From positions 1 through 60,073 of the forward strand of contig JBBDUV010000011.1 in NCBI GenBank assembly GCA_040903745.1: DNA of 60,073 nucleotides. Reading direction: 5' to 3'. Under the pieces are notes generated by a model. The model did no database searches, was not told the DNA's origin, and saw nothing but the letters and a program-made list of their open reading frames with translations. The DNA comes from M55B112 sp040903745. Lineage in GTDB: Bacteria; Bacteroidota; Bacteroidia; Bacteroidales; GCA-2748055. Position numbers and translations under genes: made by a program. How positions within the stretch are numbered: the first letter of the stretch is position 1; every line of letters begins with the position of its first letter. Below are positions 18,415 to 26,807 of the stretch, piece after piece.

Positions 18415-19779
18415 TTAAATGGTACGAGTGGTGTCGAATGATTCAATGTAATTCCCGAGTGTTCTAAGAAACATGCCACCCAGTGCCCCATCAATAATTC
18501 TGTGATCGTAAGTGAGGGAGAGCCACATCTTCTGTCGTATAGCAATTACATCACCTTCGGATGTTTCGAGTACAGCAGGTTTCTTTTTTACCGCGCCGAC
18601 AGCCAGGATCGCAACTTCCGGCTGATTGATAATGGGCGTACCGATGTCATTTTGGAAGGTACCGAAGTTTGTGATTGTAAATGTACCGCCCGAGATATCA
18701 TCCGGTCCCAATTTATTGCTCCTGGCAGCGGCGGCAATACTGTTCAGGTTGGTCGTAAGACCTGCAAGATTGAGCTGATCGGCATTTTTGATATTGGGAA
18801 CGATAAGGTTGTTATCTTCAAGAGCGACGGCGATCCCCAGGTTGATGTTTTTTCTGACAATGATTTTATCCCCATCGACACTTGCGTTGATCATTGGGTG
18901 ATCGCGGAGTGCTTTTAACGTTGCTTCCATGAAAAGAGGCAGATAGGTGAGTTTCTGTCCCTGCTTTTTCATAAACTCATCCTTCGTTTTATTGCGCCAG
19001 TTAACCACATTTGTAACATCAATCTCCAACATATTGGTTACATGGGCCGAGGTCTGTTTGGAGTTAAGCATATGGGCAGCGATAAGCTTTCTCATTCTGC
19101 TCATTTCAATGACCTCATCATCGTCTGATGAGGAGACATTTATCTTTACTTTCGCCGGAGCAGGTTCTTTCTTTGTCTCTTTTACAGTCTCTTTCGGCGG
19201 ACTCTCTTTTTCGCGTGATTTCAGGTATTCAAGAACGTCATTTTTTTGCACCCTTCCATTTATTCCGCTCCCGGAGATAGAATCAAGCTCCTCAACAGCT
19301 ATATTCTCTTCACTTGCTATCTTTCTTACCAACGGTGAATAGAAACGGCCCGATTCACTCTTAGAGAAGACAGCCTTTTCAGGTTCTTGTGCTACACTGG
19401 CAGAAGTTTCCTTGTCAGATTCCTCTGTGGTCTCATTTTCAGCGTCCTCATCCTGTTTCGCTGAAGGTTCTTGTGATACTCTGTCAGCTTTTTGATCCCC
19501 TGCCCCCTCATCATCCTGATTTTCACCAGAGCCCTCACCGCCCATATCAATAACTGCAATAACAGTTCCGACAGCAACGGTATCATCCTGTTCAAACAGC
19601 AGTTTTTTTACCACACCTTCAACGGGAGAAGGAATTTCAGAATCCACCTTATCGGTGGCAATTTCAAGCAGAACATCATCTTCAACCACTTTATCTCCTT
19701 CTTTCACAAACCATTTGGTTATTGTGGCCTCTTCGATGCTCTCGCCCATTTTTGGCATTACTATATCAAAATGCGCCAT
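18415..19779 (-). CDS. Dihydrolipoamide acyltransferase (E2) of a 2-oxoacid dehydrogenase complex
   Basis: 454 residues. The lipoyl domain (1-78) has the lipoylated lysine in EIATDKVDSEIPSP. An acidic/Ala-Pro linker follows, then a peripheral subunit-binding domain (SPLVRKIASEENIAVEEL, about 147-185), and the catalytic domain with the active-site motif SLTYDHRIIDGALGG near the end. It is the first gene of the E2-E1-flavodoxin run. An imperfect -7 (TATATGTG) lies in the AT-rich DNA upstream. Substrate class (branched-chain versus pyruvate) cannot be fixed from sequence alone. Confidence 0.92.
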   Translation of the reverse strand: MAHFDIVMPKMGESIEEATITKWFVKEGDKVVEDDVLLEIATDKVDSEIPSPVEGVVKKLLFEQDDTVAVGTVIAVIDMGGEGSGENQDDEGAGDQKADRVSQEPSAKQDEDAENETTEESDKETSASVAQEPEKAVFSKSESGRFYSPLVRKIASEENIAVEELDSISGSGINGRVQKNDVLEYLKSREKESPPKETVKETKKEPAPAKVKINVSSSDDDEVIEMSRMRKLIAAHMLNSKQTSAHVTNMLEIDVTNVVNWRNKTKDEFMKKQGQKLTYLPLFMEATLKALRDHPMINASVDGDKIIVRKNINLGIAVALEDNNLIVPNIKNADQLNLAGLTTNLNSIAAAARSNKLGPDDISGGTFTITNFGTFQNDIGTPIINQPEVAILAVGAVKKKPAVLETSEGDVIAIRQKMWLSLTYDHRIIDGALGGMFLRTLGNYIESFDTTRTI

Positions 19780-20243
19780 GTCAGATTATGCGTTTTGTTT
19801 CTTTTAAAAATAATCACAATTTCGCACATATAACAACACTTATTGAAAAATGTTTGCGTAAAACCAATCCATTATAAGGCGGTTCTTCCCTGTAAAGGTT
19901 TACTTCAGAACCAGGATTTAAGACCAGGGTACCCAAAAAAGATGTGTGTCTGTCCACTGCTTTTTATAGTCAGCCACTAGTAAGAATCTGTTAATTTAAT
20001 TGGCGTGACTGGATCATAAAGTTCGAGAGCATTACTTGTCCCGCTCCTAAGCAGAAACGCGTAAAAGTCTTACGACCCAGTATACTAACGTATTCGAGGA
20101 TTTAAGAATTTTGCAGCATTGCAGCAACCGAGCAACACGATAATAGTTGTTTCTTCTCTGATATCATAATATTGCGAGCTCGACGAAGTCAAAGTTCAAT
20201 AACAAGCATAACGCAGTTATTAGACTTTATAGACAAACAATAG
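19780..20243. other. Intergenic region without recognisable genes
   Basis: 464 bp between E2 and the serine hydrolase. No ORF with coding character. Partial copies of the dispersed TCGAACTTTATG-type motif appear at about 20025-20037 (minus) and 20222-20234 (plus). Otherwise nothing is seen. Confidence 0.4.
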
Positions 20244-21587
20244 TTAGAGTAGCGGATTGGGTGTTGTGATTTCTGAAATTGGATTTGAAAATTGCTGGTC
20301 CACCAGGAAAAGATTGAGGTAGGGCCACAATTCAACTCCTCCAACCGCATTAAACATCATAGCGGAGGCATATCGCTGGATCCGGGATTGTCTGTAAGTG
20401 GACGTGTTTAATAAAACCACCCAGTTCAGGCCATTTTTCTGGCGAACCACAAGTGCTGTTGATCCGCTAAGGTAACCGGTTCTCCACCATGTGCCGGTAT
20501 GATCAATCCCCCTCCACCCAAAGAGTCCGTATCCTGCAAAATCAGGATTCACCATCAAATTGACTGTCTCCTTTTTAAGGATATCTTGCTGAATGTTATA
20601 TCCATCCAACACAGTTAACAATTTGGCCAGTTCGGGAGCGGATGCTACCCATCCTCCGGCTGCAGCGAGCAATTCAATGTTATTGCCTCCATAGTGTAAG
20701 GGCACCATTTCACCTGATCCATCAAAAGAATGTGTTTTTATTGTGCTTCCGGAATGATAATAGGTTACTTCATTGGGAAACCGTTCATCGTGAAAACTTT
20801 TTCCGATATGCATATCATGGATTCCTGCTGGTTTCAGAATCTTCAATATAACATAATCCTCATAAGGCATTCCGCTTGCAACTTCAATGATCTTTCCAAG
20901 AATTGCGTAGCCGACATTGGAATAGCTGTATCGCGTTCCGGGTTTAAAATGTAGCTTACGTGATAAACAATACGTAATGATATGATCAACATTTGCCGGG
21001 GGATCAATTTTCATATTTTTAGCAATATTCAGTGAGTTGAACATAGGATCACCGGCGATTCCTGACCAGCCTGCTGAATGGTTCAGAAGATGTTTCACAG
21101 TTATCTCTTCATATCGCTTATCCTTATAACCGCTATAATAGGAAGTATCGAGGATTCCATACGGACCAAAAACAATCTTGTTCAGATCCAGTTGTTGCTC
21201 CTCATATAATTTCATTACAGCTGCAGCGGTGAGTAATTTAGATACCGAAGCTATTCTAAAAAGGTGTCCCGGCTTCACAGCTTCCTTCCGCTCAGTATCT
21301 GCAAAACCAAAGCCCTTGGCGTACACTAGTTCCTCATCTTTTGTAACCGCAACACTTACACCATGAATCTTCCATCGGTCCATAAAGGATTCAACATTGT
21401 TGTCGATAACCTCGGTCGATTGATAGTCGGAGTAATGGTTCTCAATTTTCAGGGAGAATGCTACTTCATTATCATCGACAATAAATGAACTTCCCTTGTC
21501 AGAAAATGTCAATGCGATCTCACCAAAGAAAAAAACGATGACCAGTCCGGCCAATATCAAAAATCTACGTAACATAATACTATTCAA
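20244..21587 (-). CDS. Serine hydrolase, class C beta-lactamase/D-peptidase-like
   Basis: 447 residues with a signal/anchor (FLILAGLVIVFFFGEIALTF). The beta-lactamase fold motifs are present: SxxK in RIASVSKLLTAAAV, YxN in RYSYSNVGYAILG, and an HTG-type third motif in HTGTWWRTGYLSGSTALVV. Such proteins are usually periplasmic esterases, peptidases or D-Ala-D-Ala-processing enzymes rather than true resistance enzymes. ATGs lie at 21587 and 21575; the first is kept. A -7 box (TAACTTTG) lies at 21625-21632. Confidence 0.88.
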   Translation of the reverse strand: MNSIMLRRFLILAGLVIVFFFGEIALTFSDKGSSFIVDDNEVAFSLKIENHYSDYQSTEVIDNNVESFMDRWKIHGVSVAVTKDEELVYAKGFGFADTERKEAVKPGHLFRIASVSKLLTAAAVMKLYEEQQLDLNKIVFGPYGILDTSYYSGYKDKRYEEITVKHLLNHSAGWSGIAGDPMFNSLNIAKNMKIDPPANVDHIITYCLSRKLHFKPGTRYSYSNVGYAILGKIIEVASGMPYEDYVILKILKPAGIHDMHIGKSFHDERFPNEVTYYHSGSTIKTHSFDGSGEMVPLHYGGNNIELLAAAGGWVASAPELAKLLTVLDGYNIQQDILKKETVNLMVNPDFAGYGLFGWRGIDHTGTWWRTGYLSGSTALVVRQKNGLNWVVLLNTSTYRQSRIQRYASAMMFNAVGGVELWPYLNLFLVDQQFSNPISEITTPNPLL

Positions 21588-21624
21588 TTAAAAAATCCAC
21601 ATTTTAGTCGGACTTTTATATAGA

Positions 21625-21632
21625 CAAAGTTA
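21625..21632 (-). promoter_or_regulatory. -7 box (TAACTTTG) for the serine hydrolase
   Basis: Minus strand TAACTTTG matches TAnnTTTG, 37 bp upstream of the ATG. No good -33 was found. Next to it, at 21607-21627, is a variant of the dispersed AGTCGGACTTT...AGACA motif. Confidence 0.4.
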
Positions 21633-21877
21633 AATGGGATTTGTTTAGGTTTTATGTAGAAGAAATGCACCTTTTCAACACACCTGTGTTAATAGCTGTA
21701 AGTGCTGTATTTACATACATATAAATAGGTATTTTACTGTATGCGAATAGAATGTATTGGTGATTATTCAGATATACTTCGCACACAAATCAGGTGGTTC
21801 ATGGAATAAAATTGAGGATCGGGATCTTGTAAATGGCAATTAATCAAAATAGAACCAAATAGAATTAAAACACAAAT

Positions 21878-22292
21878 GGGAGCTAGTCTGCACTAACCCC
21901 CATTTCGATTCCTGGTTACCGTAGTCGCCAGTTCACGTCAAGTTACGGTTTATTATGCCGGATTGCATCCCGAAGGCTGCATTCCCTAACTGTTAGCCGG
22001 CCGAAGCCGTTAACAGGAGTCAGCTGCATCCGTAGATGCCTCTGAACTCATTTCTTTCCGCTGCATCCTGTCCTGGTTTCCAGATATCCTTCAGGTCAGT
22101 CTGTCACTCCTCCCAATACCTGTTACAGTATCTTTCAAAGTACCAGCGCAAAGACCACAACCTGCGTTGTGGAAGAACAATCTCAATACCTGGTTCGATT
22201 GTTCTGACTCCTTTCTGCTCCGGGGACGAATCCCCTTTGCATATCAGTATGAAAAATCACAAAGAACGGAGTGGCTTTTATACGCTCACTTG
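21878..22292 (-). ncRNA. Candidate large structured RNA (~415 nt), unnamed
   Basis: The block has no coding ORF but is dense in paired elements on the minus strand: GGGGA-UUCG-UCCCC (22222-22235), GAACAATC/GATTGTTC (22175-22204), a 7-bp stem CCACAAC/GTTGTGG (22155-22172), GCATC-UACG-GATGC (22026-22039), a long hairpin with a C(UUCG)G loop (21990-22016), another UUCG hairpin (21961-21984), ACCGTA/TACGGT (21918-21949) and a terminal G-rich/C-rich stem (21878-21902). A promoter lies at 22299-22328. No tmRNA tag and no RNase P motifs are present (rnpB is at 51.2 kb). The ends are approximate. Confidence 0.62.
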
Positions 22293-22298
22293 ATGAAT

Positions 22299-22328
22299 CA
22301 AATATACTGTAATAATTGTTTCTGTCAA
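22299..22328 (-). promoter_or_regulatory. Promoter for the large structured RNA
   Basis: On the minus strand, -33 TTGA (22328-22325), an 18-bp spacer and an exact -7 TATATTTG (22306-22299) place the start near 22292. The next gene on this strand starts at 21587, about 700 nt away and with its own -7 box, so this promoter most simply serves the structured RNA. Confidence 0.6.
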
Positions 22329-22440
22329 TAGTAAAGTGGCAAAATGAATGAACAATGAATCAACATAAGTTATTAACAATGGTTAATTACTGTCTGTCCA
22401 TAAAGCTTGATAGCTGTATTGCCGCTTGATGGTTTCAGGA

Positions 22441-23172
22441 TTAAAATAATTTTCCGTTCAGATGGTGTTGAAATGGTTCAATAACCTTTTGGCTATGTGG
22501 GTTTGCATCTGGACTGTTTATGAGATTACTCACTGTATAAGCATTCAGCCTTGTTTCACTGTATGGCACAAGGAGTTTTTTTGTCCCTGATTCGGTATCA
22601 TTGTTACCGTTACCCAGCCATCGTTTTTCACCCCGGTCATACAAGATTGCGGGCATCCTTTTTTTTGTATTATGAATCTTTTCCATCAAAGGATTGGCAG
22701 GAACTGTGATAATAGAGAACGTGTGTATTATCTCTTCATTTGCAGCATTGTTCCAGAGATCATATATGCCTGCCAAAGCAATGAATGGATTCTTTCTGTC
22801 ATGGATGTACCAGGGTATTTTTCGTTTACCTGCATGTTGCCATTCAAAGAAACCGCATATTGGAATGATGCAGTGACGTTTATTGAAGGAGTCGCGAAAC
22901 GACGGTTTTTTATGAAGTGTTTCGGCCCGGGCATTATAGGTTCCTTTTCGTATCTTTTCAGCTTGATCCTGATCACGTGTCCAGCGAGGTATCAATCCCC
23001 ACTGCATGAGTTGAACGACCCCCGGGTTATCGCTGGTAATAACAGGCAGAAGCGGATTATTGAATGCCTTGAAATAATATCTGAAATCAAAATCTGACAG
23101 TGCCGAAGCATCCGCTTCAAATCTCTTTTCAATCGAATCTCTCGTGGTGTTTAAATTAATTGTAAAGCACAT
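22441..23172 (-). CDS. SRAP-family peptidase (SOS response-associated, YedK/HMCES-like)
   Basis: 243 residues. SRAP proteins form a DNA-protein crosslink with abasic sites in single-stranded DNA through Cys2. Here Met-Cys2 (MCFTINL) is intact, with YNARAETLHKKPSFRD, the glutamate motif CGFFEWQH and the histidine motif IHNTKKRMPAIL. The length is normal. It neighbours a LexA-like repressor, DinB and a DnaE2-type polymerase, which fits a DNA-damage role. Start: the ATG must precede Cys2, so this start is certain. Confidence 0.93.
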   Translation of the reverse strand: MCFTINLNTTRDSIEKRFEADASALSDFDFRYYFKAFNNPLLPVITSDNPGVVQLMQWGLIPRWTRDQDQAEKIRKGTYNARAETLHKKPSFRDSFNKRHCIIPICGFFEWQHAGKRKIPWYIHDRKNPFIALAGIYDLWNNAANEEIIHTFSIITVPANPLMEKIHNTKKRMPAILYDRGEKRWLGNGNNDTESGTKKLLVPYSETRLNAYTVSNLINSPDANPHSQKVIEPFQHHLNGKLF

Positions 23173-23349
23173 GACAATTTACTGTTAAAGTGCGTGCAAG
23201 AACCGAGATTATGAGCTTAGCCAGTCTGTAACTTCAAGCACAACAAAACAATGCGAATTATCTCTCTATAAAAAATACTCTCTAATAATAGAGAATAGAA
23301 ATAATTTATCCAATAAATAAACAAAGCCGGCAAATACTTTGTTTAGGAT

Positions 23350-23970
23350 ATGTTAATATACAACGAATTGAACAGCAAACAGAAAATATTACCATTTTTT
23401 CCACTTGGCGTATTCCTTTTACCGGGAGAGGACCTGCCGCTCAGGATCTTTGAGCCCAGGTATCTCCAGTTGATCGACGATGCGTCTGAAGAGGGATTTA
23501 CCTTTGTAATTCCATACGCGAAAAACGATGAGGTAATGAAATATGGCTGTGAAGTAAAGCTTCAACAGGTTGTCGCCGAGAGTCAGCAGGGACAGAAGGT
23601 AATTACGGTTGAATCCGTTTCTGTTGTTCGCATCAACAACTACACATCAACGATGGCAGGTAAGCTTTATCCTGGCGGTAATGTTGATTGTCTTCCACTT
23701 GCCCCTCCTGTTAAAAGCGAAAAGCTGGTCGACATGGTTATGAAATACACGAAGGATTTCGACAAGGATTTTCTAAAAATTACGGAAGGAGAAGTGCTCT
23801 GCTATTACGATGTGTTGCGATCACTCAATCTGTCATCCGAAGATAAATTCAAATTTGTGACGCAGCAGTATGACGATCAGCGGGAAAAATTTCTGATCAA
23901 GCATATTGAATTCCTGATGCTGATCCGCAAGCAGGAACTGAAACTGAATAATGATTTCCATCTGAACTAG
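23350..23970 (+). CDS. LON substrate-binding (N-terminal) domain protein
   Basis: 206 residues, with the LON N-domain signature LPFFPLGVFLLPGEDLPLRI followed by FEPRYLQLIDDA. No ATPase or protease domain follows; stand-alone LON-domain proteins are common and their function is unclear. The gene is divergent from the SRAP gene. The TAG stop lies inside a 21-nt tandem repeat array, and the reading frame stays open for another 56 codons past it (to TAA at 24139-24141), coding heptads with an LNQ core. The protein may therefore be a truncated form of a longer, repeat-tailed ancestor. Confidence 0.88.
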   Translation: MLIYNELNSKQKILPFFPLGVFLLPGEDLPLRIFEPRYLQLIDDASEEGFTFVIPYAKNDEVMKYGCEVKLQQVVAESQQGQKVITVESVSVVRINNYTSTMAGKLYPGGNVDCLPLAPPVKSEKLVDMVMKYTKDFDKDFLKITEGEVLCYYDVLRSLNLSSEDKFKFVTQQYDDQREKFLIKHIEFLMLIRKQELKLNNDFHLN

Positions 23971-24080
23971 GCTTATATCGAACTAAACCAGGCAAATTGT
24001 AATCTGAACCATGTAGATTTCCATCTGAAACAGATGGTTTTCCAATTGAACCAAAAGGATTGCAAACTGAACCAGATAGT
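23955..24080 (+). repeat. Six tandem 21-nt (7-codon) repeats across the LON-gene stop
   Basis: Six consecutive 21-nt units, starting at 23955, 23976, 23997, 24018, 24039 and 24060, share a CTGAACCA-like core at the same phase. Because 21 nt is seven codons, the frame of the upstream gene is kept: after the TAG the translation runs IELNQAN, CNLNHVD, FHLKQMV, FQLNQKD, CKLNQIV. The last unit ends 46 bp before the stop of the convergent repressor gene. Confidence 0.75.
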
Positions 24081-24125
24081 CAGTTCACTCTTTTCCATGT
24101 TCAATATCCTGAAACGATTGAACTA

Positions 24126-24995
24126 TTATGCTGGATCATAAGGACTTATCTCAATATCTTTTACTCTGTCACCTTCATTCCTTGCTCTGTCACCTTGACT
24201 GTAAACCGTGCTTTTGATCCGCTGCATATCCTGTTTCAGTCCGGCCACCGTTCTCACCAGTTCATTTTCCGGCAGCACCGGTTCGGGCAGCTCCTGACTG
24301 ATAAAGTGGACAAATTTCCAGACCTCCTTAATATCAGTAACCTTCACATCAAAGGGTTCATAGAGGGGATTCAGTGAATAGAGTGTTAGTATCCCCTCTT
24401 CACGAATCTTATTCTCAACAACCTTGAATACAATACCATCATCAAGTGTAAGTACCACACAGGCCTCACCGGTTGCGATGTTGTTCCAGTCAACCACATA
24501 CTCCCCGGTAACAAAAGCTTTGTCGGGAATGGGAAACATAGAGTCACCATTCAGCTGAAATGTCCGGTATTTCCTGTTCACAGAGAGAAACGGAAGCTTG
24601 AATACCGGCAGTTCGCTGATGTACTCCGGATCGGCAAACCCGTTTGTATATCCTGCGCGCGCCTTTTCACTCACCAGCTCGATATTCTCCTCATTTATGC
24701 TGTCGACCGTGGAGGCCAGGATCCTCAGGTTCCCACCTTTCAGAAAGACATCATCGCCGTTTTCGAGTTGGTGGAGCTGACTCTCCGAAAGCTTGCTGAG
24801 ATCGGTCTTTATCAGCGTGTCGACCGCCATATTGAAGTATCTGGAAAACTCCAGCAGCACCTCAATACCCGGCTCTGCCACCTGGTTCTCATATCCACTG
24901 AGCGTGGAACGCTTCATATGGAGGATAGCAGCCAGATCATCCTGCGTCTTGTTCTTCCGCTTCCTCAGTAATTTAATGTTCGAATGAAAATACAT
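24126..24995 (-). CDS. XRE-type HTH regulator with S24 (LexA/CI-like) domain
   Basis: 289 residues. The N-terminal HTH (IKLLRKRKNKTQDDLAAIL...MKRSTLSGYENQ, residues 7-36) is followed by a linker, and an S24 domain starts near residue 135, with the nucleophile region FQLNGDSMFPIP and a candidate catalytic lysine in DDGIVFKVV. Such repressors are inactivated by RecA-stimulated self-cleavage. It is divergent from dinB and has a consensus promoter overlapped by palindromes (25032-25075), as expected for autoregulation. A short helical tail (about 240-289) is extra. LexA-like control of dinB/dnaE2 is inference. Confidence 0.85.
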   Translation of the reverse strand: MYFHSNIKLLRKRKNKTQDDLAAILHMKRSTLSGYENQVAEPGIEVLLEFSRYFNMAVDTLIKTDLSKLSESQLHQLENGDDVFLKGGNLRILASTVDSINEENIELVSEKARAGYTNGFADPEYISELPVFKLPFLSVNRKYRTFQLNGDSMFPIPDKAFVTGEYVVDWNNIATGEACVVLTLDDGIVFKVVENKIREEGILTLYSLNPLYEPFDVKVTDIKEVWKFVHFISQELPEPVLPENELVRTVAGLKQDMQRIKSTVYSQGDRARNEGDRVKDIEISPYDPA

Positions 24996-25031
24996 GGCAT
25001 TATTTTTTAAAAATTGTTGCGTATTGTTTTT

Positions 25032-25050
25032 GTTACGATTAAATTGTAAC
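25032..25050. promoter_or_regulatory. Possible operator GTTAC-N9-GTAAC
   Basis: GTTAC (25032-25036) and GTAAC (25046-25050) form an inverted repeat in the leader of the XRE/S24 gene, about 40 bp from its ATG and 17-35 bp after the predicted transcription start. A dyad here is a plausible binding site for the dimeric repressor. Confidence 0.45.
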
Positions 25051-25058
25051 CAATAATA

Positions 25059-25075
25059 TGATTAAAAACTAATCA
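25059..25075. promoter_or_regulatory. Possible operator TGATTA-N5-TAATCA
   Basis: A perfect 6-bp dyad with a 5-bp centre. It overlaps the start site and touches the -7 box of the XRE/S24 promoter (25074-25105). Its position is classic for autorepression. Confidence 0.5.
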
Positions 25076-25105
25076 AATATAAAAAGAGTTTTTGAGAAAA
25101 GCAAA
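25074..25105 (-). promoter_or_regulatory. Promoter of the XRE/S24 repressor gene
   Basis: Minus strand: -33 TTTG (25105-25102), a 20-bp spacer and -7 TATATTTG (25081-25074). Both boxes are exact. The rest of the 24996-25362 gap contains a TTTCCGGAAA palindrome (25171-25180) and TACTG/CAGTA, but no equally clear promoter toward dinB. Confidence 0.65.
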
Positions 25106-25362
25106 TAGAGTCTTTATTAATTAAACAGAGACCGTTATTAAAATACTGTCCGATGCAGTACGAAAGGCTATTTCCGGAAAAATAACGGATACCAATTGCG
25201 AAATACCGGACTTTCCGGGGTGCTGCGGACAGTGTATAAAAGATTAGCTGACTGACTGTTGCTGGAGGTAGTAAAGTTGCAGGCAATGAGTCGGATGTGC
25301 TGATTGCGAAATGAAACTGCCGGGCAACCGGCGGTCATGGATATTAGAATGGAAGGTAAGTA

Positions 25363-26517
25363 ATGGAGCGAAACATTGTACATATGGACCTGGATACATT
25401 TTTTGTATCGGTGGAACGCCTGAAGAACAGCAGCCTGGTGGGCAAGCCGGTGATCATTGGCGGGGCGTCCGACCGTGGGGTGGTATCGGGCTGCAGCTAT
25501 GAGGCGCGCCGCTACGGGGTGCATTCGGCCATGCCGGTGAAAATGGCGCGCATCCTCTGCAGCGAGGCCATCATGATACGTGGCGACATGGACAGCTACA
25601 GCAAGTACTCAAAGATGGTGACGGAGGTGATCGCAGAGCGGGCGCCGGTGTATGAAAAGGCCTCCATCGACGAGCATTACCTGGATATTACCGGGATGGA
25701 CCGTTTTTTCGGCTGTATGCAGTGGAGCAGCGAACTGCGGGAACGGATCATCCGGGAGACTGGACTGCCCATATCATTCGGACTTTCAGTCAACAAAACC
25801 GTTTCCAAGATCGCCACGGGAGAGGCAAAGCCTGATCGCGGGATCGAAGTGCCGTTCGTTGGGGTACAGGGGTTTCTCTCTCCCCTATCCATCAGGAAGA
25901 TCCCGATGATCGGCAACAAAACCTACCACCTGCTGCGTTCCATGGGCATCTCCAACATCGGCACCCTGGGCATGATCCCCCGGGAGATGATGGAGGGGCT
26001 GCTGGGGAAGAACGGGATCGTTATCTGGAAAAAGGCGAATGGCATCGATCCCACCCCTGTAACGCAGTATTCGGAACGAAAATCGATTGGCAGTGAACGA
26101 ACGTTCGACAAGGATACCATGGATATCGGCGGACTGAAGGATCTGCTGGTATCGATGGTGGAGAAGCTGACGTTTCAGTTGCGCAGGGAGGAGAAGCTCA
26201 CCTCCTGTATTACCATAAAAATACGGTATTCGAACTTCGATACCCACACACTGCAGAAGCGCGTGGGGTACACCTCGTTCGACCATGTGCTGATACCGGC
26301 AGCGAAAGAGCTGTTCGATCGCCTCTATACACGGCGGATGCTGATACGGCTGATCGGCGTGCGGTTTTCGGGGCTGATCAGGGGGGTGCAGCAGCTTGAT
26401 CTTTTTGAGGATACGTCGGAGATGGTACGCCTCTACCTGGCGATGGATTCGCTGCGGAAACGGTTCGGACAGGGCTCCGTGCGAAGGGCCAGCGGGTTAC
26501 AGACATTCCGCTCCTAG
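25363..26517 (+). CDS. dinB: DNA polymerase IV (Y-family, DinB)
   Basis: 384 residues. Translesion polymerase. The catalytic residues are intact: MDLDTFFVSVE (first Asp, near residue 6) and ASIDEHYLDI (Asp-Glu pair). YSKYSKMV, SFGLSVNKTVSKIAT and the little-finger domain with SIGSERTFDKDT follow. An active-looking polymerase distinguishes it from inactive ImuB. It is more GC-rich than its surroundings. The last codons (LQTFRS) and the TAG stop lie inside the first copy of a REP-like palindrome, so the native C-terminus, including any beta-clamp motif, may have been altered. Confidence 0.93.
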   Translation: MERNIVHMDLDTFFVSVERLKNSSLVGKPVIIGGASDRGVVSGCSYEARRYGVHSAMPVKMARILCSEAIMIRGDMDSYSKYSKMVTEVIAERAPVYEKASIDEHYLDITGMDRFFGCMQWSSELRERIIRETGLPISFGLSVNKTVSKIATGEAKPDRGIEVPFVGVQGFLSPLSIRKIPMIGNKTYHLLRSMGISNIGTLGMIPREMMEGLLGKNGIVIWKKANGIDPTPVTQYSERKSIGSERTFDKDTMDIGGLKDLLVSMVEKLTFQLRREEKLTSCITIKIRYSNFDTHTLQKRVGYTSFDHVLIPAAKELFDRLYTRRMLIRLIGVRFSGLIRGVQQLDLFEDTSEMVRLYLAMDSLRKRFGQGSVRRASGLQTFRS

Positions 26518-26802
26518 CGGAGCTGGGGGTTCCATGTGGGCTGCCTGCTACAGACATTCCGCTCCTACGGAGCTGGAAAAGCCCTGTTAAGGGCGATATG
26601 TCTAGCCCCGTTAGGGGCGGAATGTCTGTAGCAGGAACGTTGCAATAAAGATAATCAAGCCCTGTTAAGGGCGACATGTTCAGTCCCGTTAGGGGCGCCA
26701 TGTCTGTAGCAGGTGGAATGTCTGTAGAACAATCGGCCCATATGGAACCAAAGCCCTGTTAAGGGCGACATGTCTAGCTCCGATAGCGCCATGTCTGTAG
26801 CA
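26497..26802. repeat. REP-like palindromic repeat cluster between dinB and dnaE2
   Basis: At least four related units sharing ACAGACATTCCG or its complement ATGTCTGTAG. One copy, from CTACAGACATTCCG (26548) to CGGAATGTCTGTAG (26631), is a composite palindrome with internal hairpins CCGCTCCTACGGAGC, GCCCTGTTAAGGGC and GCCCCGTTAGGGGC. AGCCCTGTTAAGGGCGA occurs three times, and ATGTCTGTAG ends five segments. The first unit overlaps the dinB stop and the last ends six bases before the dnaE2 start. Confidence 0.85.
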
Positions 26803-26807
26803 AAAAA

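Noticed and set aside
21878..22292. tmRNA (ssrA)
   Set aside because: The size fits, but there is no tag-peptide reading frame ending in ALAA-type residues and no tRNA-like acceptor/T-arm with CCA at the 3' end.
22036..22293. 85-codon ORF on the plus strand inside the structured RNA
   Set aside because: The frame runs antisense to the hairpins, is rich in Ser/Cys/Pro without domain features, and has no promoter.
23955..24080. CRISPR or attachment-site array
   Set aside because: Units are contiguous with a 21-nt period and no spacers; the codon-phase conservation points to an expanded coding repeat.
25363..26517. ImuB (inactive Y-family protein)
   Set aside because: The catalytic Asp and the Asp-Glu pair (SIDEHYLD) are intact, so an active DinB is the better call.
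26378..26701. 107-codon minus-strand ORF with MAPLTGLN/MSPLTGLD repeats
   Set aside because: It is produced by the REP-like palindromes and the antisense of dinB; the protein repeats simply mirror the DNA repeats.
26497..26802. CRISPR array
   Set aside because: Repeats are palindromic, of unequal spacing and variable unit order, with no constant-length spacers and no cas genes.
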